From Amanita rubescens (lineage: Eukaryota > Basidiomycota > Agaricomycetes > Agaricales > Amanitaceae), in contig WION01000034.1 of NCBI GenBank assembly GCA_015039365.1, forward strand, positions 186,001 to 250,000: a DNA stretch of 64,000 nt, in the 5' to 3' direction. Under the pieces are notes generated by a model. It was not told the origin of the DNA. It searched no databases and saw only the letters and a list, made by a program, of their open reading frames with translations. Positions 36,561 through 48,239 of the stretch are shown one piece after another. A program made the translations under genes and the position numbers. Numbering within the stretch: the stretch's first letter is position 1; every line of letters starts with the position of its first letter.

Positions 36561-37760
36561 CTAGACTCGGACGCACGTTCCAATGCACGTGAAAGTATTT
36601 GATTCAGCTTTCGGGATCAAAGGCCATCTTAGTAACGGCTTTTACTTTCCCCCAGCGACAGGGATGGACTTCAGCGCTCAGACCATGAGGGTGGGAGGGG
36701 ACGCCTTCGATGGGCTCTGTAGCTCCGACTCATTGTCACTGCCAGTGACAAAAGTTGGCTCCACCATTCTGACTCGTGGACCCCATCTGACATATTCGTT
36801 CTAGTTACTGTACAGCTGACATGTGTGTGGAGTAGCGCCGCGAAAAAGCATCCTTAACATTCAACCGCTTTACGTTCATTCAGCACCGATAGGTTTCTCC
36901 ACGACCAATCATTAGGCTATGACATTGCTCTGATATCGGTGACGGGAATGGCAACTAAGATAGTCACTGTGTTATAACTTGTACGATAGGGGTGCTTCAT
37001 TGTGGTGCGTCTTGCTCGTGGCCTGAAAATTACGTCATTCAATGACTGCTACCCGGAGGATAACCTGCGATGGGATATGATCGTACAGTTCCTATGTATC
37101 GATTTCTCTTTCGCCGGACTTGTAAGCATATATGCATATGAAAGATCCAGCACATTAGTGTGAACGTCCTGAGCATATACCATTGAATACGCACGTTAAG
37201 GACGCGCGGATGTCAAAAATCCGTGGAGCACGCGTAGTGTGTCAAATAGCAGTGTTGTAACAATTATTCGCGGGGAAAAATAGCTTTGGGCTCTCGTCGA
37301 GTCAGTGACGTGAACATTCACCGAAAGCGGAGAGTTTGAGAAGATCTTCGTTCGATGTAATGGAGATCATCTTCGATAGCCACATGTATATGACGCCAAC
37401 TTCTCCGTTCCTTGACATCGAGGATCTAATGTCCAAGCAGCGTGATCTGGTAGGTGACGATCTCAAGGCACTATTGACCCCATCGACCAGGGCCCAGGGT
37501 GCAGTCGCAAAGAAACGTTCTCGCACACGTTCAATTCAAGATGCGCCTTCTAAGTTGCAACGCCCATGTTCTACTTCACGGTTAATCGCCGCTGAAGGAC
37601 CAAGGGGAATCAAAGGCCGTCTTTGTTCCAGGAATGGTTTTTACTTACCGTACTATCTCCTGCGGCAGCGATGGTGGACACGTCTCCAAAGTTGACGTTT
37701 TCAAACTCCGATTCGGGATTGCTGCCTTCCATACAACTCGCTTGTGATTCTGTCGCTCAC
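36560..37760 (+). repeat. Decayed dispersed repeat sequence
   Basis: Related segments occur at 36610-36660 and 37600-37660 (both ATCAAAGGCC... then TTTTACTT) and again near 55026-55050 (GATCAAAGGCCACCTTTGTT). The flanking sequence is AT/GC mixed and contains no gene. These are pieces of the same DNA that accompanies the decayed small-gene copies to the right. Confidence 0.45.
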
Positions 37761-37769
37761 CATTCCCTT

Positions 37770-38030
37770 AGAGATCAGCTGCGACATTCATAACCCGATT
37801 CTTTGCTCAATTCCCAAAGTTTGACTATGACCCGACAGCACCTGTGAACCAAGAGTATCGCCACCTCAGAGACAGCAACGGTGGTCCAAAGAAGAAAAGA
37901 AAGCTTTCAAGCCGGCGATCGGTAGAGCGATGGGGAGGATCAAACGTGCATGACGTCAGAGCGTGGCGGGCTCTGTGCGCTGCTCTTGGCGTCAACTCGA
38001 TCCCAAAAACAATTGAAGAATGCAAAACGT
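37770..38030 (+). pseudogene. Copy A of a repeated small gene
   Basis: Reads RFFAQFPKFDYDPTAPVNQE, YRHLRD, a degenerate lysine-rich middle, then NVHDVRAWRALCAALGVNSI and PKTIEECKT. Compared with the copy at 55.5 kb the central EEKKAKSAFGTAMGKQFASF segment is damaged and shifted. The carboxy half (STHVNLVDFIDIR...) is missing apart from a scrap at 38090. The flanking sequence before it (GTTGACGTTTTCAAACTCCG, 37694) recurs as its reverse complement at 38129-38148. Confidence 0.6.
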
Positions 38031-38169
38031 ACGTATTCAAATTTTCAAGGTCGACTTGTTCGCACGAAAATCATCTACAGATCATCGATTCGACACATGT
38101 CAACCTTGGCGACTTGGAATTAGAACGATCCCGAATCAGAGTTTGAAAACGTCAACTTACAACTCGTTT

Positions 38170-38631
38170 GTGATTTCTGTCGCTTACCATCCCCTTAGAG
38201 ATCAGCTATAACATTCATGGCCCATTTTTTTGCTCAATTCCCAAAGTTTGACTATGACCCGACGGCACCTGCGAACCAAGAGTATCAGAGACTTTTGCTA
38301 TCAGCAAAGGTGTTTCATTGAAAGAAGAAAAGAAAGCTTTCAAGTCGGCGTTCGGTAAAGCGATGGGGAAGTAGTTTTCATCGTTCTACGGATCAAACGT
38401 GCATGAAACCAGAGCGTGGCGGCTCTGTGCGCGGCTCTAGGCGTCAACCCGATCCATGTCAACTTGGTTGGTTTTATTGATACCCGCATCACGGGCCAAC
38501 CAGTCGAAACCTTCGAAACGGAAGAACTCCGAGAATATACTGTCGAGGAAGGAAAATATTACCCGAAAGAAAGCGCGAAGGAGAGCGGCGTGTTGAAACA
38601 TTTACTTCGCAAAAATTTGAGCCTAGCATGA
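38170..38631 (+). pseudogene. Copy B of the repeated small gene
   Basis: Starts with the same leader as copy A (CCCTTAGAGATCAGCT) and reads FFAQFPKFDYDPTAPANQEY, a stop-interrupted middle, then after a deletion HVNLVGFIDTRITGQPVETF and ETEELREYTVEEGKYYPKES, ending AKESGVLKHLLRKNLSLA with a stop at 38629-38631. The carboxy-terminal third is intact; the join ALGVNPI-HVNLV shows a precise loss of about 40 bp plus the intron. Confidence 0.65.
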
Positions 38632-39099
38632 GGCCTGAGGATTGTGTCTTGATTGTGCATTTCTGATTTGTGAATTTAAAAGCTTATGCGAGATCGGCGT
38701 GTCGGTACGAACATCTTGAAAATCCTTATGATCATTAGATATCGTATTGGTTGAAATGGGATTCGTGAATAGTACGCACGAGCAGCAGGCATAGGTGACG
38801 CGGATTCGGCACCACGGTTACCGCCTGACCCAGATGATAAGCCTAACTTCTATATGGCTTGAACGCGCTTTTTACGCATACTTATTGACGCGGATAATCC
38901 GAAGAATGAAAGTCTGCAGGGTCGCCAATTGATGGTCGTGCACGTGCTGCCAGCTTGTAACACGGGAACTTGTAACCCTCAGGTTAACGGAACCACCAGA
39001 GGTGCCATATACATGGTCTTTCCTCCTTTCTCCCGTCTTGATCAGAGAAAATGCACTTATTCAGGTGGTAGTACAAGTGCGCATTGTCGCGCATTTCCC

Positions 39100-39360
39100 T
39101 GGACCCTGACCAAGTTCCCCACGTCAAACGCATAATCACGTTACTCAACCCAACCACCGCACAACTTCCATGCGACATGCCCAAGCACAAGGTTCTCCTC
39201 TCATTCGTCGCAGATGATCACGCCTTTAACCCATTCTTCAGAACTATAGCGCAACATTCATCGAAGGCTTCTTCGCCGAATACCCCGAATTTGAGTATGA
39301 CGCGACGGGACCCGTCTCGCAAGAGTACCGGGTCCTGAGCGTTTCGACTGGATTGCTGTA
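39100..39360 (+). pseudogene. Copy C of the repeated small gene (5' part)
   Basis: Promoter-proximal sequence and amino end only. The region before the ATG (TTCCCTGGACCCTGACCA, TTACTCAACCCAACC) matches copy F. It reads MPKHKVLLSFVADDHAFNPF, FRTIAQ, then in another frame TFIEGFFAEYPEFEYDATGP and VSQEYRVL before diverging. The same frame change at GCGCAACATTCATCG exists in copy F. Confidence 0.6.
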
Positions 39361-39780
39361 TCAATGTGTATGTTCTGGGTGACGTGATCAGAGTGCCCAT
39401 CGTTCCACTCACCATTCCTTCTGTCAGGCAAACTTTTTGGAGATTGTCCGCCATAATCTGATGAACATGGACCCGTTTTTTTCGCTGAGGGGGTTGTCTG
39501 AATTTCAAATCCCGATTCGGTCCTCACAATGACATTTATAAAATCGCTCCTTGATCACGCTTTTCGATCCGTGTCGGCTGGTATTCGAATGAAGGCTTGC
39601 TTGCTCGCCGTATGGTCATAACGTAAGCATCAGAGGTGGATACATGCTGCTTTTTCCTTTTCTCCAGCTTCAGAGCGAGATTTATTGTCGTTAATAGCCG
39701 CAAGCCTATCTTACGCGTACGCACCACAAGTTTAATGCGCGTCAATTGCACTATGAATACACCTACCGGCCGCGCTCTTC

Positions 39781-39807
39781 CCTGGACCCTGGTCGCCAGG
39801 GTCCAGG
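39781..39807 (+). repeat. Perfect 12-bp inverted repeat, 3-nt loop
   Basis: CCTGGACCCTGG at 39781-39792 and CCAGGGTCCAGG at 39796-39807, separated by TCG. The left arm is the same CCTGGACCCTG sequence that precedes copies C and F of the repeated small gene; only here does it face its own mirror image. Confidence 0.8.
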
Positions 39808-39949
39808 CTCACCACGTCACACGCGTTCATAATGGCGTTAATGCACCGTTCCACGGCGGATGTCAACAACAAACTCAACCTTGCCCAAGTACCAGGTACT
39901 TGGCCCTACTCCTCTATTTCCCGCCCATAAACTTGCCTCTAATTTGTTT

Positions 39950-40295
39950 CTTAGAATTCCGGTGCGACTTTCATAGAAGGATTCTGCCAAGTACCCTGGG
40001 TTTGACTATGACACGACGACACCCATCTGACAAGAGTAAAGTCTCCTGAAAGAGGATACCACACTCAAAAGAGGATAAGCAGGCCAGTCTGCGTTTGAGA
40101 CTACGACGGGAACAAAGTTTTCTTCGTTCTACGGGTCAAGCGTGCATGATCTCAACCATGCAAGCTCTCGGCGTTGGCCCAGTTCCAGTGCGGAGACGTG
40201 CGTATTCAACTTATTCCACCTCTTATGGTCATCCTGTTCTAATCAGGCCATGCATACGTCAGCTTGGTTGATTTTATTGATATTCGTAATCTTAT
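39950..40295 (+). pseudogene. Copy D of the repeated small gene
   Basis: ATFIEGF, then a stop-riddled equivalent of YPGFDYDTTTP, the EDKQASLRL-like middle, GNKVFFVLRV, and after a degraded intron SLVDFIDIRN. Many frameshifts and nonsense changes. Identity rests on the order of matching blocks with copy F. Confidence 0.55.
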
Positions 40296-41040
40296 TTGGG
40301 GAGGGCAAAAAGTCGTTCGTCATCACGAAAAAAGGGAAACGTGGAAAGGAAAATACACGTGATTACGACGCACTTTCTGAGTTTCAACGCTCTTCAACCT
40401 TGGTATCCAATTCTGCTTTCGAACAAATGCTATTTCTGTTTCAAGAATACAATTTTTAATAGCTTTTACTTGCCGTGGCGATCGCGACCTGGACATTCAA
40501 TTATGTCGCTAGTCAACGTCACCAGGTCTATTACTATTGTCCAAGTGAAGATGTAGCATTGCAATGTACCTTTTATTATTGGTCTCTGAAAACGGGGTAT
40601 TCGTGCTGTTGTGATGCTATTGTTGGAGGTATGTTGTTTAAAAGCCACAACATATCCGCAGCCTACTTTTGATGAGCCGGCGCTTCGCTATTGCAAGTGA
40701 TGAAAATGCTGAACACTCGTATCAATGTGCCCTGCATTCTACACACCATTCCTAGCAGACAAGGCTCTGATTATAATCTGAATCTAGACTTGCGGTTAAA
40801 GACGTGCCATGCACTAAAAAAGCCGGGAAGCGTCAAATTGCAACTTTGTGACATTATTCGTAGTGCGACGCCGCTCCTGGCTGAATCATGCTGGGTTGAT
40901 GGTACCAACATGTACCAGGCTGTCAAATACGCTCGCAGCGCGGGTTCATATTCCGCCCGTCTTACCTAAGAGAGGCGTAAGGTACTTGAGTCTTGTAGTT
41001 TCTGTCGCTCGTCATTCCAAACCCGTTCCTTAGAGATTAG
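40296..41040. other. Spacer between decayed copies D and E
   Basis: No gene supported. Short frames such as 40691-40969 are not consistent with splicing. Confidence 0.4.
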
Positions 41041-41230
41041 CTATTATTCGTACTCAGATGCTTTGCTCATTACCTCGAGTTTGAACATGACACGACGACA
41101 CCCGCAAACCAAGGGTATCGCCGCCTCAGAGACCCTTGCTATCAGCAACTACGATCTGAACAAGAAAAGAAAGCTTTCATGTTTGCGTTCGGTGGAGCGA
41201 CGGGGAGACACTGTATTTGATATTGGTTTT
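41041..41230 (+). pseudogene. Copy E of the repeated small gene (middle part)
   Basis: The leader TTAGAGATTAGCT, as in copies A and B, precedes YLEFEHDTTTPANQGYRRLR, then DPCYQQLRSEQEKKAFMFAF and GGATGR. The open stretch covers the central segment, after which the match ends. Neither end of the gene is present. Confidence 0.55.
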
Positions 41231-42090
41231 GTCATTGTGGGTCTACGTTGTCGTCATTGGTGCTGTCCTTGTATAACAAATTTGAATTGTGTGATTACCT
41301 GCCGTATGAACGAACCTCAACCCCCGTCTAGACCCAGCACCCTACTGCATCGTCCTTCGACGCACTCGCATCATCCTTATCGTCCCCCCACGAAAGCGGC
41401 TGGAGAGAGGATGCCCCGTTTGCCGTTTGCCGATGGCCCGGATAGGGATCGTAACGAGAATGGGGCTGTGCGCCATGTGGTTCGTGCCGGGGTCTGCGCT
41501 AGAGTTTGTGTTACGTGATTAGGGTTAGAGTGGGTTGGGACGGGGTGCAATAATGAGGTTGCCGCCAGAGAACTTGAGGTGGTGAAAAACGGGCGCAGAA
41601 GCAGAAATGGGTGGGTGGAGACATTAGGAATAGTGATCACGGGCCAGTCCTGAAAGGAGTAAATGAAGGAAAGCCGGCCGATTCATATCTGCGAATGCTG
41701 TGTGTCGACTCTCAGAATTAGAATGCTTCTGGCGCCGTTCTCGATGGATTCGGGCGACTTGGAACGGTCGTGGAGGCTGTGCATGGGAAGTTCTATGGTT
41801 ATACAATGGAATGGATTCACCCCGATGAGTCCAACCACAGTAATCATCCGTCCAAATCGTTCAGTTCCTATGCGGCACGAAAGCTTCCAGTTTACCCGCG
41901 TTGGCTGGATCTGTCACTTTCCGCAAGTGGCGGACTATGCCAGTGCCCTTTTCCACGGCAGTCAGTGTGACGTGTGTCACACCCTCTCTTTACCCTTGAC
42001 CACGACGTGCCGAAGCTATTGAACATAGTCGGGTAATATTCGTTACATCACAACGGGTATCATACTGACAACTATATCCCTTTACCACTC
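41231..42090. other. Spacer left of the NB-ARC/TPR block
   Basis: No gene supported. CpG dinucleotides are still common here, in contrast to the block that begins near 42.24 kb. Confidence 0.4.
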
Positions 42091-42093
42091 AGC

Positions 42094-45000
42094 ATGTCTG
42101 ATCCTGTGAAACCCAGCTTTTTTCATGGCACTGGCCTTATCTCTGTGACTGGTGACCGGTTCGCATCGGAAACTGTTGGGTTCAAGCATCATCGACTTGT
42201 AGCGTGTTGATAACCCTTGCATAGATAGACTTTAACAATCTCCCAGCACCTGCTGAGGCTACTTTATCACCATTGGCACCCCTAAAACATTCTAGCACTT
42301 TCTTCACGGGTAGAGACAAATACTTGCAAACATTGAAGGATCATTTCAGCTCCCATGTCAAAGGCCAGAGGAATTCATTCCTTTTGATTGGTTCAGGAGG
42401 TATTGGCAAGACACAGATTTGCTTGAAATTCATTGAACAATATTCTAATTTGTAAGCACATCAAAATAATATTGATGCAAGATGAATGACTGCCCCAAGG
42501 TTTTCTGATATATTCTGGATTGATGCTTCTTCAGAAGCTACTATTGAACTTGCACTAATGCAAATAGCCCATGCCAAGAATGCTTCACAGGGAACAAGGC
42601 ATTCACCTGGATCTGCTCTTCAATGGATCTCTCAGGGAACTAAATGGCTTATTGTATATGATAATGCAGATGGCCACCATTCAGTGATGGAAAAGTTCCT
42701 CCCACCAGGAAATGAAGGAAATATCTTGATAACCAGTAGGAATGTGGAATTGAAGAGGCTGGCATCTAAAACAAAGCATGTTGTTGGGATGGCAGATGAT
42801 GAGGCTGTCTCCTTGCTTTTGAAGTCAGCCATGCTTGATGGTACATCTGACTATATCAAAGATCAGGCCAAAAAGCTTGAGCTGGAATTGAGTAGAATAC
42901 CTCTTGCCCTTGATCAAGCAGGAGCATACATCCAAAGTTGTGGGTGTGGAATTGATGGTTATCTTGAACTATACAAAAAGCATCAGCATGTATTAATGTC
43001 AAAGAAAAGCTTCAAGGGTGGATCTGATCATGGAGAATCTACATATGGTACATGGAACATTTCAATGGAGCAAATTGAGGATATGGCTGAAAAAGGAAAT
43101 GAAGAGGAATCTGTGGCAGCATGGAGTGCTATTGAGTTATTGAGGATTCTTTCCTTCTTAAATCATGAGGATATACCTGAAGAATTGTTCAAGAATGCTG
43201 CAGAGGGTCATATGAAAAGCAATATTAATGAGCAAGCCTCTGATTCATCTTTATCATCACAAAAAATAAGTTGTCCAATATTGTTCCTAGATAAAGAGGG
43301 AGAGTGGGAAAGAATACAATTCTTGGGTGGAACACAAGTTTTGCTTTCATTCTCATTGATCAAGGTTGTGAATAATATGTATTCAATGCATGCACTAGTG
43401 AATGCCTGGAGCAGGAACTTCATCCCAAAAGCAAGGACTATAGATTATTATCACAGAGCAAGATCACTGCTGTCCTATTCAATAATTCTTGGCCCACATG
43501 TTGATAATTATGCATTTTGTAGACTGCTTGCCACACACATCAAGTCAAATTATTTGCATGCAACTGAGCTAGGGCTGCAAGATGGGTACTATGACAATGA
43601 TTATGACCAATTTGCACTTGTATTTCAATTTGTTGGTAATTGGGATGAAGGAGAGAAGATTTTGCAACTAGGGGTTGATGAGAGGACCTTGAAGCTTGGA
43701 TCTGACCACCAATTGACTCTTGTCACAAAGCAAAAGTTGGCAATGACATATAAGAGTCAAGGGCAATGGGATAAAGCAGAAGGGCTGCAATTAGATGTTG
43801 TGAATGCAAGGAAAGAAAAAATTGGATCATACCACCCTGCTTGTCTGGACAGCATGAATAATTTGGCAATGATATACTGGGAACAGGGAAGATGGGACAA
43901 GGCAGAGAATCTGCAGATAAACATAATGGAAGGGAGAAAAGTTGTGCTTGGATCATACCACCCTGATTGTCTTGACAGTATGAATGATTTGGCAGTAATA
44001 TACCAGGAACAGGGAAGATGGAATGAGGCAGAGAATCTGCAGATAGAAGTGATGGAGGCAAGGAAAATAGTTCTTGGATCAGACCATCCAGAAACTCTGA
44101 CCACCATGAACAATTTGGCATTGACATATGATGAACAAGGAAGGTTGAATGAGGCAGAGAAGATACAGGAATATGTGCTAAATGCAGGTAGAGAAAAGCT
44201 GGGACTAGATCATCCAGTGATTCTGGATGCCATGGAGAATTTGGCATTGATATACCAAGGTCAGGGAGAGTGGTATGAAGCAGAAAAGCTCCAATTGGAT
44301 GTAATAAATGTCAGGAAAGCCAAGCTTGGGTCAGACCACCCAAAAGCTTTGATGAGCATGCACAATCTTGGATGGACATACTACAATGAGGGGAGGTTGG
44401 ATGAGGCAGAGAAGTTGCAGGTGGAGGTAATGAATGCAAGCAAAGTAAAGCTTAGATCAAATCACCTGGAGACTGTGAAAACCATGAACAATTTGGCATT
44501 GACCTATCAGCAAAAAGGAAGGTGGGATGAGGCAGAGAAAATGCAGGTGGATGTGATGGACATAAGAAAGGCAAGGCTTGGATCAGACCACCCAGAGACT
44601 CTGATTGCCATGAGCAATTTAGCATTAACATACCAGAAGAAAGGAAGGTGGGATGAAGCAGAAAAACTGCAGGTTGAAGTGTTGAATGTGAGAAAAGAAA
44701 AGCTTGGATTAGACCACCCAGCCACTCTCAGGAGCATGCATAGTGTGGCATGGTCATACAGGAATCGAGGAAAATGGCTTGAGGCAGAAAAGCTTGAAGT
44801 AGATGTAATGAATGTAAGGAAAACAAAGCTTGGATTGCAACATCCAGATACTTTGGCCTCAATGAACAATTTGGCAATGATGTACCAGGATCAAGGCAAG
44901 TGGGATGAAGCAGAAAGGCTGCAGTTGGATGTGATGAGTATAAACAAAGAGAAACATGGATCAGATCACCCAGAAACTCTGATCACTATGAACAATTTAG

Positions 45001-45899
45001 CATTGACATTCCAGAAAGAAGGAAGGTGGGATGAGGCAGAGAAATTGCTAGTGGATGTGATGAAAGTAAGAAAGGCAAAGTTTGGATCAAGCCATCCAGA
45101 AAGTTTGATTGCCATGAATAATTTGGCATGGACATACAGGAATCAGGGAAGGTGGAGTGAAGCAGAAAAGGTACAGGTAGATGTATTGAATGGGAGCAAG
45201 GCAAAGCTTGGATCAGACCACCCAGATACTCTTGTCATCATGGACAACTTGGCCATGATATACCAGAACCAGGGAAGGTTGGATGAAGCTGAGAAGATGC
45301 AAGTGAATGTGATGAAGGCAAGCAAAGAAAAGTTTGGATCAGAGCACCCATTGACTCTGACTGCAATGAATAACTTGGCATTGACATACCAGCAGCAAGG
45401 ACAATGGGATGAGGCAGAAAATTTGCAGTTGGAAGCAATGAATGCAGGAAAAGCAAAGTTAGGAGTATCTCATCCAGAAACTCTGACCATCATGGACAAT
45501 TTGGCATTGACATATAAGAAAAAAGAGAGATGGGATGAGGTAGAGAAACTGCAAGTGGATGTGATGAATATAAGAAAAGAAAAACTTGGGTTAGACCACC
45601 AACACACTCTCATGAGCATTCAGAATCTGGCAATGACATACCAGAATCAGGAAAGGTGGGATGAGGCAGAGAAACTGCTGGTGGATGTGAGTAATGCAGT
45701 CAAAGAGAAGCTTGGGTCAGACCGTTCAGACACCCCAGCCACCATGAGCACTTTGGCATTGATATATGGAATGCAAGGAAAATTTGATGAAGCAGAGTCT
45801 TTGCTGCCTCATACAGTCCAGCAAAATCAGAACCAAGATAGGGTCCCCATGGTATGTCATGCCAAGATTTTTGAATTCATTTTTAATCTGTTCTTTTGA
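42094..45899 (+). CDS. NB-ARC/TPR STAND protein (NLR-like), copy 1
   Basis: Predicted intracellular STAND ATPase with a TPR sensor, as found in large families in mushroom genomes. An amino exon reads MSDPVKPSFFHGTGLISVTG (its junction with the next exon is unclear). Then INFNN-type linker, FTGRDKYLQTLKDHFSSHVK, P-loop LLIGSGGIGKTQICLKFIEQ, an intron at 42452-42499, and the long exon 42500-45899: SDIFWIDASSEATIELALMQ, Walker B-like KWLIVYDNAD, ILITSRN sensor and RIPLALDQAGAYIQS (GLPLA-type motif). A winged-helix-like region follows, then 17 kinesin-light-chain-type TPRs of 42 residues (consensus GSDHPETLxxMNNLALTYQ, QGRWDEAEKLQVDVMN, RKxKL). The reading frame is open for 1,137 codons despite almost total loss of CpG. 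The carboxy end VCHAKIFEFIFNLFF differs from copy 2 and may reflect 3' truncation. Confidence 0.85.
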
Positions 45900-47800
45900 T
45901 GTAGGCTTCTAATTTCCATGAAAAACCACATGTTGCAGTGCAGCCTAAGCATAACTTTTGCAACACATTGAAGCATCAACTAAGAACCATTTTTGTCAAG
46001 ATAAAATTGTTATCAGACTGATTTTTGTGAATTAGTGTAGATTCAGCACAATATATGTGACTGCATGTGGTATTGCTGTAACAGCCCCCTGTATGCATGT
46101 TCAAAAATGGCAGAAAGGAAGAGAAATCCAGAGTTGATACATGAGAACTAAGCAAGGTTTCGCAAGGCAGAGTCTTGCTGTCTCATATAGCCCAGACCAT
46201 ATGAATGATGTTATGAGATCTGAACATATCATCAGTGATGCTCTACTGCAATCTCTCCAAGAAAAGCAGAAAGGTCAGAACTTATAAAATTGGTATGTTG
46301 CTTGAATTGCCTTTGATATTCCCTTGAATTACCACAGTAGTGGTGCTGTGCTTGTGAGCAGTTTACATTTGTCATTGCCATCACCAACAGAAGGGTCACT
46401 GTGATGGTGTAAGTTGTAAATAGATATGCAAGGTTTTTGAAGCTGTGTCCTCTTCACTACAAATTTCTACATGCTGCCATGAAGATGAGTTTTCAAAACA
46501 CCTTGCTAGCAGGCCTCTTTCATCTTTCAGGTGCATATGCTATGTTAGGTTCTCATCAAGCTGCTTTACAGCAGATTCTGTTACAAACTTGTTAATCTCA
46601 ACTCAAGTTATGATTACAAGTCTAAGTCAAACAATGTGTATATAGTCACATGGCTTCTAATAGGACTTTGAAGTCACATGATTTGAACACAAATTGAGAT
46701 ACATTAAACACTAAGTTAAAACAATAACTTAGAATCTGAGAGCAATTGTGGATGATGAGATGAGTAAGATTGAACTGCTGAGATTGCAGCAACAGCTAAG
46801 CTGAACTTAGGGTTCAACTCTAAGATACAAGCAGCCTTTATACTAGTAAGTACAAAATGAGACATACTAATTAATGAATAAGGATGAATATGAGTGTAGG
46901 TATAAGGACAGCATCATATGTGGAACAAGGAAATGGTATAGTAAGGAATGAGCTTGTCCATACAAATCAAGCAAGAATATGGTGAGTAAAGTAGGACTGT
47001 CTACTAGGTGCTTATCTATACCATGGGGTTAGTATTATATTGTTTTGACCAAAGCTTAACAATATACATAAGACTCTTCAACTGACAGCTCAGATGTAGT
47101 ACTGAACACAAAGAATAATGAACAAACTCAAGCCCAGATTCCTCTTGGTTTTTGGGATATATTAGAGTCATCACCAAAAAATTGTCAGATAAATACCAAT
47201 CAATTTTTTTTGCTCATCAGATCAACATGTCATAGTACAACCTCATTCCAAGCCAATAGGATTGTCAGCTCAAACATGAACAACTTGATCAAGGGTTTTC
47301 ATAGATTATGTGTATGTCTCAACATTTTCCACATGCCTTTAACTAAGCCCTTTGACCAATTTACTGTTACAAACGTACATCATAGCCTATCTTTTTCTTT
47401 ATCACCTTCGTCATCCCTCCTACGTCATTGTTTGCATATGTGTTCCTTCTGGAACATTCATCATTTATCATATGCTATTTCTTTTTATCAGATGTATGTC
47501 AATTATCACATGTAAACCGTTTCATTATCACATGCATTCCTACTTACTATATTTGCATACATATCTTGTACTATAAAAGACATGCAAATATATGACTAGA
47601 CCTCAGTCTAGTTTTAACAGTCAAAATCTGTCTCGTTATCGTCTAAACTCCCCTGGGACTTATCCAATAACACTCTTATTCTTTGAACATTCTTAAGTGC
47701 CGGAACTCCCTTGAGGAACCTACAGTACCTGATAGGCTTGACTTATCAGTGAACGAACAAACATAACATTTACACTTATACTGTCCTTCATTGTCCAGTC
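45900..47800. repeat. Spacer between the inverted gene pair with family fragments
   Basis: AT-rich. Around 46165-46265 (plus) a degraded copy of the TPR gene 3' end is visible: GCAGAGTCTTGCTGTCTCAT, CCAGACCAT and ATGAGATCTGAACAT match the end of copy 2. At 47.40-47.76 kb lies a CpG-containing segment with a TATAAAAG and LTR-like composition. No intact gene seen. Confidence 0.45.
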
Positions 47801-47802
47801 TT

Positions 47803-48171
47803 TCATGAAGATAAAAAACCTGCATTGAAGTATAGATTAGGTACTGAGGCCAAGTAAATATGCATGATGTACATACATCTCATCTCTATGTACCGCAAAT
47901 ACCAGAATCTGAGTCTGCTCTGCTGCTTTGCTGATGAAAGATTGTCAAGGTGTGAATGGGGGAGTTTGTTACCATAACAGTTTGTTCTGCAAGCAGTTGT
48001 AAAATACATAGATATTAATATGTGGGCCAAGAGCTGAACAAAACTATGGTGCTCTTGTTTTTGAGAATAGTCTATAACTTCTGCTCTTGGTATGCAGTTC
48101 CTACCCCAGGAATTTACTGATAAGTGCATTGAGTACAGATGATCAAGGAAAATGAGAGTATGACATGGCAC
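47803..48171 (-). pseudogene. Fragment of a third NB-ARC/TPR gene
   Basis: Minus-strand frame reading LYSMHLSVNSWGRNCIPRAE, VIDYSQ, LLAHILISMYF and ACRTNCYGN. It corresponds to the post-NB region of the flanking genes (LYSMHALVNAWSRNCI...). The match breaks off on both sides. It points the same way as copy 2 and lies just beyond that gene's 3' end, so it is the decayed remainder of another family member. Confidence 0.6.
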
Positions 48172-48239
48172 ATTGTTTATATGAGTATTACCAAGTCATT
48201 CTAAGCATAGGTATGATGAAAGGTAAAGTCATAATGAAA

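Noticed and set aside
43723..45456. Long antisense open frames opposite the TPR genes (also at 48.6-50.5 kb)
   Set aside because: They repeat with the 126-bp TPR period and arise because the sense codons lack complementary stops; no splice or start logic.
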